Shown here piece by piece: positions 51,471 to 60,424 of a stretch of DNA of 64,000 nt. The translations under genes and the position numbers were made by a program. Under the pieces are notes generated by a model, which worked only from the letters and a program-made list of their open reading frames with translations, did not search any database and was not told the DNA's origin. Origin of the DNA: JACWAE01 sp963847595 (GTDB taxonomy: Bacteria; Chloroflexota; Dehalococcoidia; SZUA-161); assembly GCA_963847595.1 (NCBI GenBank), contig CAWKAJ010000002.1:1178001-1242000 (forward strand), in the 5' to 3' direction. Each line of letters opens with the position of its first letter. Position 1 is the first letter of the stretch.

Positions 51471-52211
51471 TTATTCCCAACGGAACAAGCGAAGGGAGAG
51501 CAGAGATGCCACTGCCATGAATCCCATGACAATCAGGAAACCGGTCCAGTTCCAGCCAAAGCCAAGCCACGGGTCTTGAAGCAGCACGATTACATATCGA
51601 AGAGGTGTTGCGTCCCCGACACCGCGCATGACCGGAGTCATTACTTCCATCGGTGGGCCAGCTCCTGCCAGCATCATCATCACGATGATAAGTATTAAAC
51701 CCAGACCCTGCGCTGCTCGCGTCGTGGGCAACACGGACCCAAGCAAGATACCAATAGCGACAAAGCTAATAACGCTGGCTACAAATGCTCCGATGACAAG
51801 GGCCGGCGCGTGGGGCAGAATAGCGTGATAAGTCAGCACAGCCGCGACTATGACCAGAATGCCGCCCAAGACGGCGACAACAAGGCTTACTATCACCTGC
51901 GAGCCGAAGATGGTCCACAGAGGAATCGGCGAAGCGCGTAAGCGACGCAGCACACCTCGCTCACGGTAGCCAGTGAGATGTACCGGTAGCCCCACGACGG
52001 CAATAGAGGCGATGACAAGGCCGATGTACGCAGGAGTGTAATAGTTCATGGCTCCCACACCGCGATATATGTCCTGGTCCGGGATATTTTTGAAGACTCC
52101 GCCCAGCACGAAAAGGAATATGAGGGGGAGGGCGAAGGTGAAGACCATAGTGATGGGCTCACGCACGAAGAGCTTAAGCTCTACCCAGGTCAGTTTCAAC
52201 AGCATACGCAT
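51471..52211 (-). CDS. ABC-2 type transporter permease (DrrB-like)
   Basis: A 246-residue membrane protein with six hydrophobic segments, of the ABC-2 exporter family. LTWVELKLFVREPITMVFTFALPLIFLFVLGG starts it; RERGVLRRLRASPIPLWTIFGSQ is the cytoplasmic loop, and LGSVLPTTRAAQGLGLIL the late part. It ends the exporter operon; the ATPase gene precedes it by nine bases. Confidence 0.87.
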   Translation of the reverse strand: MRMLLKLTWVELKLFVREPITMVFTFALPLIFLFVLGGVFKNIPDQDIYRGVGAMNYYTPAYIGLVIASIAVVGLPVHLTGYRERGVLRRLRASPIPLWTIFGSQVIVSLVVAVLGGILVIVAAVLTYHAILPHAPALVIGAFVASVISFVAIGILLGSVLPTTRAAQGLGLILIIVMMMLAGAGPPMEVMTPVMRGVGDATPLRYVIVLLQDPWLGFGWNWTGFLIVMGFMAVASLLSLRLFRWE

Positions 52212-52220
52212 AATCTAATC

Positions 52221-53129
52221 TCAGTTCCTGTCCTTATGGCCTGTAATGGCCAGAAATACATCCTCCAGCGTGGGCTGCTCCATGCGGAGGTCCGAAGGCA
52301 TAATACCGTGGGCAACAAGTGAAGCTGCTACCAGAGCCAGCACAGGGCCGCTTCCTTCCACCTCGACACGAGGCCCGTGCCTGGCTACGCTACGCACCTG
52401 AGGTATTTGCTCAAGCCAGGATATGTCCACATGGTCAGTGGTGAAGATAACCCGAATCCGGTTTGCATGTGTGGTAATAAGTCCCTGAGGCTTATCGAGA
52501 GCGACGAGTTTGCCCTGTTCGACAATAGCCAGACGGTCACAGAGATGCTCCGCTTCGTCCATGAAGTGGGTCACCAGCACGACGGTTGCGCCCCGCTCCC
52601 GAATGGCTCGAATCAAGTCCCAGGCCACGTGACGTGCCGCGGGGTCGAGCCCGGCGGTCATCTCATCGAGGAATACGACTTTGGGGTTATTCACCAGAGC
52701 CAGCGCCACAAGGAGTCGCTGGCGTTGACCTCCGGACAGGCTGGAGAACGAGGCATTACGCTTTTCGACCAGGCCCCATTGCTCCATCAGCTCACGCCAG
52801 TCCAGGCCGCGCGGCAGAAATGAAGCGAAGAGGTCAAGCGCTTCCCAGACCTTGATGCGGTCGGGAAGGGCTGACTCCTGGAGCTGGGAACCTATGAGCT
52901 GCCTCAGGGCTCGTACTTCCGACTGTGGGTCGAGTCCAAGCACCCGGATGAGGCCTGAATCAGAGCGGCGCAGGCCCTGTACGCACTCCACGGTCGTGGT
53001 CTTGCCCGCGCCATTGGGGCCGAGAATGCCGAAAATCTCTCCTTCTGCCACAGAGAAGGAGACGTCATTTACAGCGACAAGAGAGCCATAGGTCTTTTTG
53101 AGATGTTCAACTTCAATAACTGATTTCAT
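52221..53129 (-). CDS. ABC transporter ATP-binding protein (DrrA/CcmA-like)
   Basis: About 302 residues from ATG 53129 (a longer frame reaches 53171). Walker A GPNGAGKTT, signature LSGGQRQR, Walker B VVFLDEMTAGLDP and the H-loop VLVTHF are all present, plus the C-terminal domain of ABC-2 exporters. With the permease it exports a drug, lipid or glycan; substrate unknown. Confidence 0.9.
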   Translation of the reverse strand: MKSVIEVEHLKKTYGSLVAVNDVSFSVAEGEIFGILGPNGAGKTTTVECVQGLRRSDSGLIRVLGLDPQSEVRALRQLIGSQLQESALPDRIKVWEALDLFASFLPRGLDWRELMEQWGLVEKRNASFSSLSGGQRQRLLVALALVNNPKVVFLDEMTAGLDPAARHVAWDLIRAIRERGATVVLVTHFMDEAEHLCDRLAIVEQGKLVALDKPQGLITTHANRIRVIFTTDHVDISWLEQIPQVRSVARHGPRVEVEGSGPVLALVAASLVAHGIMPSDLRMEQPTLEDVFLAITGHKDRN

Positions 53130-53315
53130 TAAATTTCCGATGCAATACCTATTATCCAGTATATCATCCAAATTTACCTCTTCACAAGTTTGATAGCGCG
53201 AGACTACGCGGAAGCTGCTCTGGGCTTCAAGAGTTGTATCGCAGCCTGTTTATTGCTACAATCATAAAATCATGGCACTCTGTATAATTATGTAAATAAT
53301 CAGGAGCTAATCAAG

Positions 53316-53720
53316 ATGGCTGATGTAGAAGAGATGCGCAAGCGGTTCGATACTTCGCCGTATGCGCTGAACATGGGCATGAAGCTTGTGGAACTATCCA
53401 AAGGGTACGCCAAAGTAAAGATGGAGCTGAAAAAGGATTTCCTGAACTGGGAGAACATGATTCACGGCGGGGTCATCGCATCGTTGCTGGACCAGGCCTT
53501 CGGCTGTTCTCTCAATACGCTGGATCATATCTATGTAGCCGTGCAGTTGAACATCAACTATCTCACCGCTGCGCCTGTGGGAGAGACTCTTTATGCCGAA
53601 TCAAAGGTCATCTACGCGGGCAAGAAGCTGGGCGTATCGGAGATGACAGTCACTGACTCCAAGGGAAAGACAATCGCCCGGGCCACAGGCACAACGGTAT
53701 CGCTGGGGGAAAGAAAGTAA
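53316..53720 (+). CDS. PaaI-type hotdog-fold thioesterase
   Basis: A 134-residue single hotdog domain. MIHGGVIASLLDQAFGCSLNT (residues about 49-69) is the H-G-G-x-x-x-x-x-x-D motif of PaaI thioesterases, and the beta strands IYVAVQLNINYL and ETLYAESKVIYAGKKLG follow. It hydrolyses aryl- or acyl-CoA thioesters. First gene of a three-gene unit with aroF and an aminotransferase (24 and 17 bases apart). Confidence 0.88.
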   Translation: MADVEEMRKRFDTSPYALNMGMKLVELSKGYAKVKMELKKDFLNWENMIHGGVIASLLDQAFGCSLNTLDHIYVAVQLNINYLTAAPVGETLYAESKVIYAGKKLGVSEMTVTDSKGKTIARATGTTVSLGERK

Positions 53721-53744
53721 CTCGCTATTCTGAGGAGACATAAC

Positions 53745-54761
53745 ATGATTGTGGAAATGGGTAGAGGTGCTTCCAGGCAACAGGTGGATCACGTAGTAGA
53801 TAGGGCTCATGCCCTGGGCTTCGAGGTGCAATTGAACTTGGGCACCGAGAAGACGGTGGTAGCCATCCTGGGCAGCGAAACGGGCAAGACATCAACCGAC
53901 GTCTTCGCCGTACTGCCCGGCGTGGAGAGCGTATCCCGCGTAATGAAGCCATACAAGCTTGCCTCGCGAGAGTTCCATCCCCAGGGCAGCATAGTGAATG
54001 TGAACGGGGTGGAGATAGGTGGAAAGAGAATAGTAATCATGGCCGGTCCCTGCGCTGTGGAGAGCGAGGAGCAGCTTATGGAAACCGCTAAAGCGGTCAA
54101 GAGGTTCGGGGCCTCCATAGTCAGAGGTGGCGCCTTCAAGCCTCGCACCTCGCCTTTCAGCTTCCAGGGACTGGAGAAAAAGGCTCTGAAGATGCTGGCC
54201 AAGGTGAAATCCGACCTCGGCATCCCTGTCATCACCGAGGTCCTCGATATCCAGAATATAGAGATTATAGCCAAGCACGCCGACATATTGCAGGTGGGCG
54301 CGCGCAACATGCAGAACTTCGCGCTCTTGAAAGAGCTGGCCAAGATGAGACATCCCATATTACTGAAGCGTGGCTTTTCCGCCACTGTGACGGAATGGCT
54401 GACGGCGGCAGACTACCTTCTGGCCGAGGGCAACCAGCAGGTGATATTATGTGAGCGAGGTATAAGGACATTCGAAGACAGCACCCGGTTCTCTATGGAC
54501 ATCGGTTCCATCTCGGTCATCAAACGCTTCAGCCACCTTCCTGTGATAGTAGACCCCAGCCATGCCGCAGGGCATTTCGCCTATGTACCCAGCATCGCCA
54601 AGGCTGCCGTAGCAGCGGGGGCAGACGGGCTTCTCATAGAGGTCCATCTCAATCCCGAAGAGGCACTGGTGGACGGCTTGCAGTCTTTGAATGTACCCAA
54701 CTTCGAGAAGCTGATGGCGGAACTGAGGCCGATAGCCAAAGCAGTAGGAAGGTCTATTTAA
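53745..54761 (+). CDS. aroF: 3-deoxy-7-phosphoheptulonate synthase (type I beta) with regulatory N-domain
   Basis: A 338-residue DAHP synthase, the first step of aromatic amino acid synthesis. Residues 1-65 are a ferredoxin-like allosteric domain; GPCAVESEEQL, GGAFKPRTSPFSFQG, QVGARNMQNF, LLKRGFSATVTEW, LCERGIRTFEDSTRFSMD and DPSHAAGH are the barrel blocks for PEP, E4P and metal binding. The adjoining aminotransferase and thioesterase make an aromatic-metabolism unit. Confidence 0.95.
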   Translation: MIVEMGRGASRQQVDHVVDRAHALGFEVQLNLGTEKTVVAILGSETGKTSTDVFAVLPGVESVSRVMKPYKLASREFHPQGSIVNVNGVEIGGKRIVIMAGPCAVESEEQLMETAKAVKRFGASIVRGGAFKPRTSPFSFQGLEKKALKMLAKVKSDLGIPVITEVLDIQNIEIIAKHADILQVGARNMQNFALLKELAKMRHPILLKRGFSATVTEWLTAADYLLAEGNQQVILCERGIRTFEDSTRFSMDIGSISVIKRFSHLPVIVDPSHAAGHFAYVPSIAKAAVAAGADGLLIEVHLNPEEALVDGLQSLNVPNFEKLMAELRPIAKAVGRSI

Positions 54762-54778
54762 GTGTAGGGGGCACGACG

Positions 54779-55966
54779 ATGGCTGTTTCAAAAAAGATAA
54801 AGAAGTACATGACCGAGGGCGGATGGATCAGGAAGATGTTCGAGGAAGGGATAGCCCTGCAGAAGAAGTACGGCGTGAAGAATGTCTTCGACCTCTCCCT
54901 GGGCAACCCCATATTCGAACCCCCTGAGCAGTTTCGCCATGAGCTTCGCGACTGGGCGAACAAACCCAGGCCGGGGATGCACCGTTACATGCCCAATGCG
55001 GGCTACCCCGAGACACGCGCTGCTGTGGCGGCACACCTGTCGGCGAAGACCGGCCTGCCTTTCACCGCCAACGAGGTAGTGATGACCTGCGGCGCAGCCG
55101 GAGCGTTGAATACCGCGCTTAAAGCCATATCTGAGCCGGGGGATGAGATAATTATCTTCGCCCCCTACTTCTCGGAGTACATCTATTACGCAGACAACCA
55201 CGAGGCTGCAGCCAAAATAGTCCCTACAGATAGCCAGTTCATACCAGACCTGAAGGCTCTGGAGCAAAGCATTACTCCCAAGACGAAGGCTGTGCTGGTG
55301 AACTCGCCGAATAATCCCACCGGCGTGGTGTACAGCGCCAAGATCCTGCAGGGCATCGGGCAAATACTGGCGAAAAAAGAAAAACAGTACGGGACGGAGA
55401 TTTTCCTGCTCAGCGACGATGTTTACCGGAAGCTGGTTTACGATGGGGTAGAGTGCCCGTACCTGTTCCAGTACCATCCCAGAACCATCGTGGCCACGTC
55501 TCATTCGAAGGACCTGGCACTGCCAGGCGAGCGCATCGGGTATATCGCCGTAAACCCGCAATATGAGGGGCGGGAGGAGCTGTTAAACGGGCTGGTGTTC
55601 TGCAACCGCGTGCTCGGCTTCGTGAATGCGCCTGCGCTGATGCAGCACATTGTGCAGAGTCTGCAAGATGCCTCAGTCGATATCGGGCAGTACGCCAAGA
55701 AGAGGGACTTTCTTTACAGCAACCTCACCGAGATGGGCTACTCGATAGTGAAGCCACAGGGAGCTTTCTACATGTTCCCCAAGTCACCTATCGAGGATGA
55801 CCTGGCTTTCGTCAGGGAGATACAGAAGCACAACGTGCTGGTGGTGCCGGGGCGGGGCTTCGGGGCTCCAGGCTACTTCCGTATCTCCTACTGCGTGGAC
55901 GACTGGGTAATCGAAGGCTCGCTGAAGGGGTTCAAGGCAGCAGCCAAAGAGTTCGGGCTGAGATAG
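54779..55966 (+). CDS. Pyridoxal-phosphate aminotransferase, class I/II
   Basis: A 395-residue fold-type I aminotransferase. SLGNPIFEPPEQFRHEL is the N-terminal substrate strand, NSPNNPTGVVYS the PLP-binding Asn, SDDVYRKLVYDG carries the Asp, and SHSKDLALPGERIGY (Lys near residue 244) the Schiff-base Lys with the Arg. Location after aroF suggests an aromatic or general aminotransferase. Confidence 0.9.
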   Translation: MAVSKKIKKYMTEGGWIRKMFEEGIALQKKYGVKNVFDLSLGNPIFEPPEQFRHELRDWANKPRPGMHRYMPNAGYPETRAAVAAHLSAKTGLPFTANEVVMTCGAAGALNTALKAISEPGDEIIIFAPYFSEYIYYADNHEAAAKIVPTDSQFIPDLKALEQSITPKTKAVLVNSPNNPTGVVYSAKILQGIGQILAKKEKQYGTEIFLLSDDVYRKLVYDGVECPYLFQYHPRTIVATSHSKDLALPGERIGYIAVNPQYEGREELLNGLVFCNRVLGFVNAPALMQHIVQSLQDASVDIGQYAKKRDFLYSNLTEMGYSIVKPQGAFYMFPKSPIEDDLAFVREIQKHNVLVVPGRGFGAPGYFRISYCVDDWVIEGSLKGFKAAAKEFGLR

Positions 55967-55986
55967 GCTACGCTAAATTCCCAGCC

Positions 55987-56388
55987 TCACAATGATTTCA
56001 GGACTTTCTCGGCCTTATCGGGGTCATCGACCTTGATGACCACCATGGACTTGCCTGAGGCTGCCTCAATATAGAAATAGAGGTATTTGATGTTGAGCCC
56101 TGCCTGAGACAGAGGCTCGGCAACAGTCTGCAGCAGGCCGCCAGGCCTGTCGGGGATCTCTGAAGTCAATATCCAATCCTGCCTGCTGGTAAAGCCCGCC
56201 TGACGCAGGGCTTCCACCCCTTTGGCGGCATCGGATAGAATCATACGCACTATGCCGAAGTCGGCGGTATCGCTTATGGAGAAGGCGCGTATATCAACAC
56301 TATTATTTTTCAGGGCTTCAAGCATGGCCACCAAGCGACCAGGCTGGTTTTCGATAAATACCGATACCTGCTTTATTCGTGAAACCAT
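55987..56388 (-). CDS. Tandem ACT-domain protein
   Basis: A 133-residue protein of two ACT domains (residues about 5-65 and 70-133; QVSVFIENQPGRLVAMLEALKNNSVDI, then LTSEIPDRPGGLLQTVAEPLSQAGLNI). ACT pairs bind amino acids and regulate enzymes. Located after paaK and read with the same strand; may sense an aromatic or branched-chain amino acid. Confidence 0.85.
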   Translation of the reverse strand: MVSRIKQVSVFIENQPGRLVAMLEALKNNSVDIRAFSISDTADFGIVRMILSDAAKGVEALRQAGFTSRQDWILTSEIPDRPGGLLQTVAEPLSQAGLNIKYLYFYIEAASGKSMVVIKVDDPDKAEKVLKSL

Positions 56389-56467
56389 GTCCCCTCCTCC
56401 ACGTATTAGATTCTAAATCCTAATTTCTAAATCCTAAACAATATCGGCGAGCTTGCCACGTCAGTGC

Positions 56468-56493
56468 TAGGGGCACAAAATTTTGTGCCCCTA
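56468..56493. repeat. Dispersed palindrome (GGGGCAC family)
   Basis: Perfect 13-bp arms with no loop: TAGGGGCACAAAA and its complement. Confidence 0.8.
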
Positions 56494-56519
56494 CATTTTT
56501 CATTTTGCACCCTGCAATT

Positions 56520-57848
56520 TCACTTGGTAATGAGGCCAGAACTGGGCAGCTCTTTGCGGTCCACTACTCTCCTGGCTTTGCCTTCAGTGCGGACAATAGT
56601 CCTGGGTTCCACAAGCTTGATGCGGGCTGAAATCCCCAGCACGCTGTCCATCTCAGCCCGAAGCTTTTTCTCCAGCCTCTCCATCTTCTGCATCTCGTCG
56701 GAGAATACATCTTCTGAGACTTCAACCCATATCTCCAGGTCCTCGGTGGAAAACACATCGCGCCGGTCTATCACTATCAGGTAATGGGGCTCCACACCCT
56801 CAACCTCAAGGAGCACGCTCTCTATCTGCGAAGGGAAAACGTTTACGCCACGCACGACCAGCATATCATCGCTGCGGCCCGTGATCCTGTTCATCCTCAC
56901 CATGGTTCGCCCGCACTTGCAGGGCTCAATGTTGAGGCTGGTGATATCCTTGGTGCGGAACCTGATTACGGGCTGAGCCTCTTTAGTGAGTGTTGTGATC
57001 ACCAACTCGCCTTCTTTACCATAGGGCAACGGCTCCCCGGTCTTCGGGTCGATAATTTCCACCAGGAAATGGTCTTCCCAGATGTGCATGCCAGCCTTGT
57101 GCTCACACTCCACGGATACTCCAGGCCCGATGACCTCTGTCAAGCCGTAGACATTGATAGCCGAGATACCGAGTTTGTCTTCTATCTCTTTCCTCATTTG
57201 TTCCGACCAGGGTTCGGCGCCGTGTATGCCCAGGCGCAGCTTGGTCGCCCGCAGGTCAACGCCCATTTCCTTAGCAGTCTCATTCAATATCAGGGCATAG
57301 GTTGGGGTACACGTGATAACCGTAGTACCCAGGTCCTGCATAAGCAGGATTTGGCGCTTGGTGTTTCCGCCACCTGCAGGAACCACAGTAGCACCGAGGC
57401 GCTCGCATCCGTAATGAAAACCGAGTCCGCCGGTAAACAGGCCGTAGCCATAGGCGTTCTGCATCACATCGTGCCTGGTCATGCCTGATGAAGCCAGCGT
57501 ACGGGCCATCACCTCCGACCACATATCTATGTCAGCCTCCGAGTAGGGCGCTATGATAGGCTTGCCCGTCGTGCCGCTGGAAGAATGAATCCTAACCACC
57601 TTCTCCAAAGGAACAGCCATCAACCCGTAGGGGTAGTTATCGCGGAAGTCCAGCTTGCTGGTGAACGGGAGCTTCTTCAGGTCAGCCATGGTCTTGATGT
57701 CATCCGGGGTTACCCCTTTTTCCTTAAAGGCACGCCGGTAAAAGGGAACCTTCTCGTAGACATCTTTGGCCTTAGCCTGCAGCCGTTCGAGTTGGAGCTT
57801 CTCCAACTGCTTTCTTGGCATCTTCTCATGTTCAGGGTCACGTATCAT
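56520..57848 (-). CDS. paaK: Phenylacetate-CoA ligase
   Basis: A 442-residue AMP-forming aryl-CoA ligase: IHSSSGTTGKPIIAPYS (phosphate loop), YGYGLFTGGLGFHYG, GLTEVIGPGVSVEC, RFRTKDITSLNIEPCKCGRTMVRM and RSDDMLVVRGVNVFPSQIE. It activates phenylacetate-like acids to CoA thioesters. Overlaps the iorB stop by four bases (ATGA) in one operon, so it acts on the products of the IOR complex. Confidence 0.93.
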   Translation of the reverse strand: MIRDPEHEKMPRKQLEKLQLERLQAKAKDVYEKVPFYRRAFKEKGVTPDDIKTMADLKKLPFTSKLDFRDNYPYGLMAVPLEKVVRIHSSSGTTGKPIIAPYSEADIDMWSEVMARTLASSGMTRHDVMQNAYGYGLFTGGLGFHYGCERLGATVVPAGGGNTKRQILLMQDLGTTVITCTPTYALILNETAKEMGVDLRATKLRLGIHGAEPWSEQMRKEIEDKLGISAINVYGLTEVIGPGVSVECEHKAGMHIWEDHFLVEIIDPKTGEPLPYGKEGELVITTLTKEAQPVIRFRTKDITSLNIEPCKCGRTMVRMNRITGRSDDMLVVRGVNVFPSQIESVLLEVEGVEPHYLIVIDRRDVFSTEDLEIWVEVSEDVFSDEMQKMERLEKKLRAEMDSVLGISARIKLVEPRTIVRTEGKARRVVDRKELPSSGLITK

Positions 57849-58459
57849 TTTACGACTCCCTTTGCTTGTATCATTGTTTTTGCTTCCTCTGCCCCTCTGA
57901 CAAAGGCTTTGAGGCTGGATTCCACGAACTTGGGCGGCAATCTGCGTCGGATGTTCTCTGTCCAGACTGCTTGTTCCAGTTCAAGGAAGGCAGAGAGGAA
58001 ACCTAGTATCACCATATTCATTGCCCTGGGATTGCCCACTGCCTGAGCGATTTTGGGCGCAGGGATAAGATATATCTGCTCGGTATACTGCTTGAGGAAT
58101 CCTTCGATTTCTTTCCAGCTAGGATAAGGGGTCTTGCTGCCAATTACCGATATAGGCATGACAACCACGTCGGCGACAATGACCACTCCGCCAGGCTTCA
58201 AATAAGGCACCCAGCGCGCTGCCTCGACTTGTTCGAAGCCCACCAGGAAATCAGCCTCGCCCCTTTTCACCATGGGTGAGAAAACATGCTTACCCCAGCG
58301 CACGTGGCTCACCACGCTGCCACCCCGCTGGGCCATGCCAATGGAATCGGTCTTTTTCACATCGTAGCCATTGTTCATACCTATCTCGGACATGGCATCG
58401 CTAGCCAGGATTACCCCCTGACCGCCGACACCGACCATAAGCACATTAACGTCTTTCAT
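57845..58459 (-). CDS. iorB: Indolepyruvate ferredoxin oxidoreductase subunit beta
   Basis: A 204-residue 2-oxoacid oxidoreductase gamma-type domain: VGVGGQGVILASDAMSEIG and SHVRWGKHVFSPMVKRGEAD, then FEQVEAARWVPYLKPGGV. Together with IorA it oxidises aryl-pyruvates to aryl-acetyl-CoA with ferredoxin. Confidence 0.9.
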   Translation of the reverse strand: MKDVNVLMVGVGGQGVILASDAMSEIGMNNGYDVKKTDSIGMAQRGGSVVSHVRWGKHVFSPMVKRGEADFLVGFEQVEAARWVPYLKPGGVVIVADVVVMPISVIGSKTPYPSWKEIEGFLKQYTEQIYLIPAPKIAQAVGNPRAMNMVILGFLSAFLELEQAVWTENIRRRLPPKFVESSLKAFVRGAEEAKTMIQAKGVVK

Positions 58460-58541
58460 TTGTTACTCTCCATTGCTATATGGGCAGGCCACACTATCAC
58501 ACTGGCCATGCCCGGAGCAGATGCTCCAGGCTACCCGTTGA

Positions 58542-58564
58542 GGGCACAGCATGCTGTGCCCCTA
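58542..58564. repeat. Dispersed palindrome (GGGGCAC family)
   Basis: GGGCACAGCA and its complement (58542-58561), then CTAC. It lies in the 136-base iorA-iorB gap, so it is inside an operon. Confidence 0.7.
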
Positions 58565-58595
58565 CTCCTGTCACAACGCTACATTCCATATATTA

Positions 58596-60383
58596 CTAAG
58601 TCGCCTTAGATATGGCCTCTTGAGGGCAGACCTGGGCACAGATACTGCACCCCTGACAAGTGCTGGCATCTATCACTGCTTTATCATCCGACAGAGATAT
58701 GGCAGGACAGCCAAGGTCCAAACAGGTATAGCAACTGCTGCACTCATCAGCATTCACCTTGTAAGGTGTCGCTGTCACCCTAATACTAAGAGGACAAGGA
58801 GCACGCGATATTATGACTGAGGGCTCTTTAGTACCCAGACAATGCTTCAGAGCCGACTCAATAGCCTTCAAGTCAAAGGCGCTCACCACATGGACATCTT
58901 TAACGCCCAGGCCTTTAACCACTTCCTCCAACTTCACTACAGTTGCTTTCTCTCCCCTTGCTGAGAGGCCTGTGCCGGGATGGCCCTGATGGCCGGTCAT
59001 GGCGGTGGTCCCGTTATCCAGGATAATGACAGTGATATTACCTTGATTGTACACTGCGTCAACCAACCCTGTTATGCCGGAGTGCATGAAGGTGGAATCA
59101 CCTAGTACAGCCACGACTTTATTGCGGACCTTAGCCTTTTCCAGCCCTATCGCCTGCCCTATGCTTGCCCCCATGCAGGCGCAAGTATCCAGAGCGGCGA
59201 GAGGAGGATATACACCTAAGGTATAGCAACCGATATCGCTGGTAACGATGATTTCGTCTTCCGTAATCGGCCCGGGGACTTTGGAGTCCTTGAAGCAAAG
59301 CTTTCTCAAAATATACTCGGTGCCGACATGAGGACAACCGGCACAGAGCTGAGGGCGCCGCGCCGGCAACTGCAGTGGCACAGCGGGTTTAGGAACATGC
59401 TTGGGAGCCGGCAGCAGGCCCGCCTTGATAGCCCCCTGCTCTACTATCTCGGGGGTAAGCTCGCCTATAATGGGGATAAAATCCTTGCCTGTAACAGGTA
59501 TGCCAAGGCAACGCAACTCGTCTTCGAGATAAGGGTCGAGCTCCTCGACCACAATCACCCTCTCCACCTCTTTGGCAAACCGTCTGACCAAGTTCGCCGG
59601 AATGGGATAGAGTGTTACGAGCTTAAGGAAGGAGGCATCCTTGAAGACTTCTCTGGCATGCTGATAGGCTACACCGCTTGTCACTATTCCGAGCTTGCGG
59701 TCCTGGAGTATCATCTCGTTCATGGGGAAGCTCTCAACGTACGAGCGCAGTTTGACGATGCGGTCCTCCATGACATTGCGTCTGGGGCGGGCATTCGAGG
59801 GCACCATCACATATTTGGTCGGAGAACGTATGAAACCGGCAGGTTTCAAATCGGCTTTACGCTCCCTATTTACATCGACCACCGTCTTGCAATGTGAGAT
59901 ACGAGTGGTAGAACGAAACAGCACCGGAGTGTCGAACTCCTCGCTGATTTTGAACACCCAATCCATCAAATCGTAGGCTTCCTGGCTATCGGTAGGCTCC
60001 AGCATAGGGACCTTGGCAAATCTGGCAAAGTGCCGGTTGTCCTGCTCCCCCTGCGAACTATGCTCTCCCGGGTCATCGCAGGAAATGACAACCAGACCGC
60101 CGATGATGCCCGTGGTCGAGACTGCAAAGAAGGGGTCGGCAGCCACATTCAAGCCCACGTGCTTCATCGAGGCCAGGGCCCGGACGCCTCCGTAGGCTCC
60201 TCCCATAGCCACTTCCAAAGCTACTTTCTCATTGGTTGACCACTCGACATATATACCTTTCTGTCGAGCCAGGTTTTCCAGTATCTCTGTGCTGGGTGTG
60301 CCGGGATATGCTGCTGCTACAACTACCCCTGCATGGTATGCCCCAAGTGCCATCGCTTCATTGCCCGATAAAAGCTGCTTCAA
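58596..60383 (-). CDS. iorA: Indolepyruvate ferredoxin oxidoreductase subunit alpha
   Basis: About 595 residues from TTG 60383, which has AAGGAGG ten bases upstream; a frame reaching GTG 60413 includes that ribosome site. N-terminal pyruvate-oxidoreductase-type domain (KQLLSGNEAMALGAYHAGV), TPP domain (GDSTFMHSGITGLVDAVYN and ILDNGTTAMTGHQ), and a C-terminal 2[4Fe-4S] ferredoxin domain: CSSCYTCLDLGCP and CQGCSICAQVCP. It decarboxylates aryl-pyruvates, and with IorB makes aryl-acetyl-CoA. Follows livF by 41 bases. Confidence 0.93.
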   Translation of the reverse strand: MKQLLSGNEAMALGAYHAGVVVAAAYPGTPSTEILENLARQKGIYVEWSTNEKVALEVAMGGAYGGVRALASMKHVGLNVAADPFFAVSTTGIIGGLVVISCDDPGEHSSQGEQDNRHFARFAKVPMLEPTDSQEAYDLMDWVFKISEEFDTPVLFRSTTRISHCKTVVDVNRERKADLKPAGFIRSPTKYVMVPSNARPRRNVMEDRIVKLRSYVESFPMNEMILQDRKLGIVTSGVAYQHAREVFKDASFLKLVTLYPIPANLVRRFAKEVERVIVVEELDPYLEDELRCLGIPVTGKDFIPIIGELTPEIVEQGAIKAGLLPAPKHVPKPAVPLQLPARRPQLCAGCPHVGTEYILRKLCFKDSKVPGPITEDEIIVTSDIGCYTLGVYPPLAALDTCACMGASIGQAIGLEKAKVRNKVVAVLGDSTFMHSGITGLVDAVYNQGNITVIILDNGTTAMTGHQGHPGTGLSARGEKATVVKLEEVVKGLGVKDVHVVSAFDLKAIESALKHCLGTKEPSVIISRAPCPLSIRVTATPYKVNADECSSCYTCLDLGCPAISLSDDKAVIDASTCQGCSICAQVCPQEAISKAT

Positions 60384-60424
60384 GTTTATTCCGCCTCCTT
60401 GCCATTTTACCACGCCAAGTTCGC

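Noticed and set aside
18086..58564. CRISPR array
   Set aside because: The repeated palindromes are isolated, kilobases apart and lack regular spacers or cas genes.
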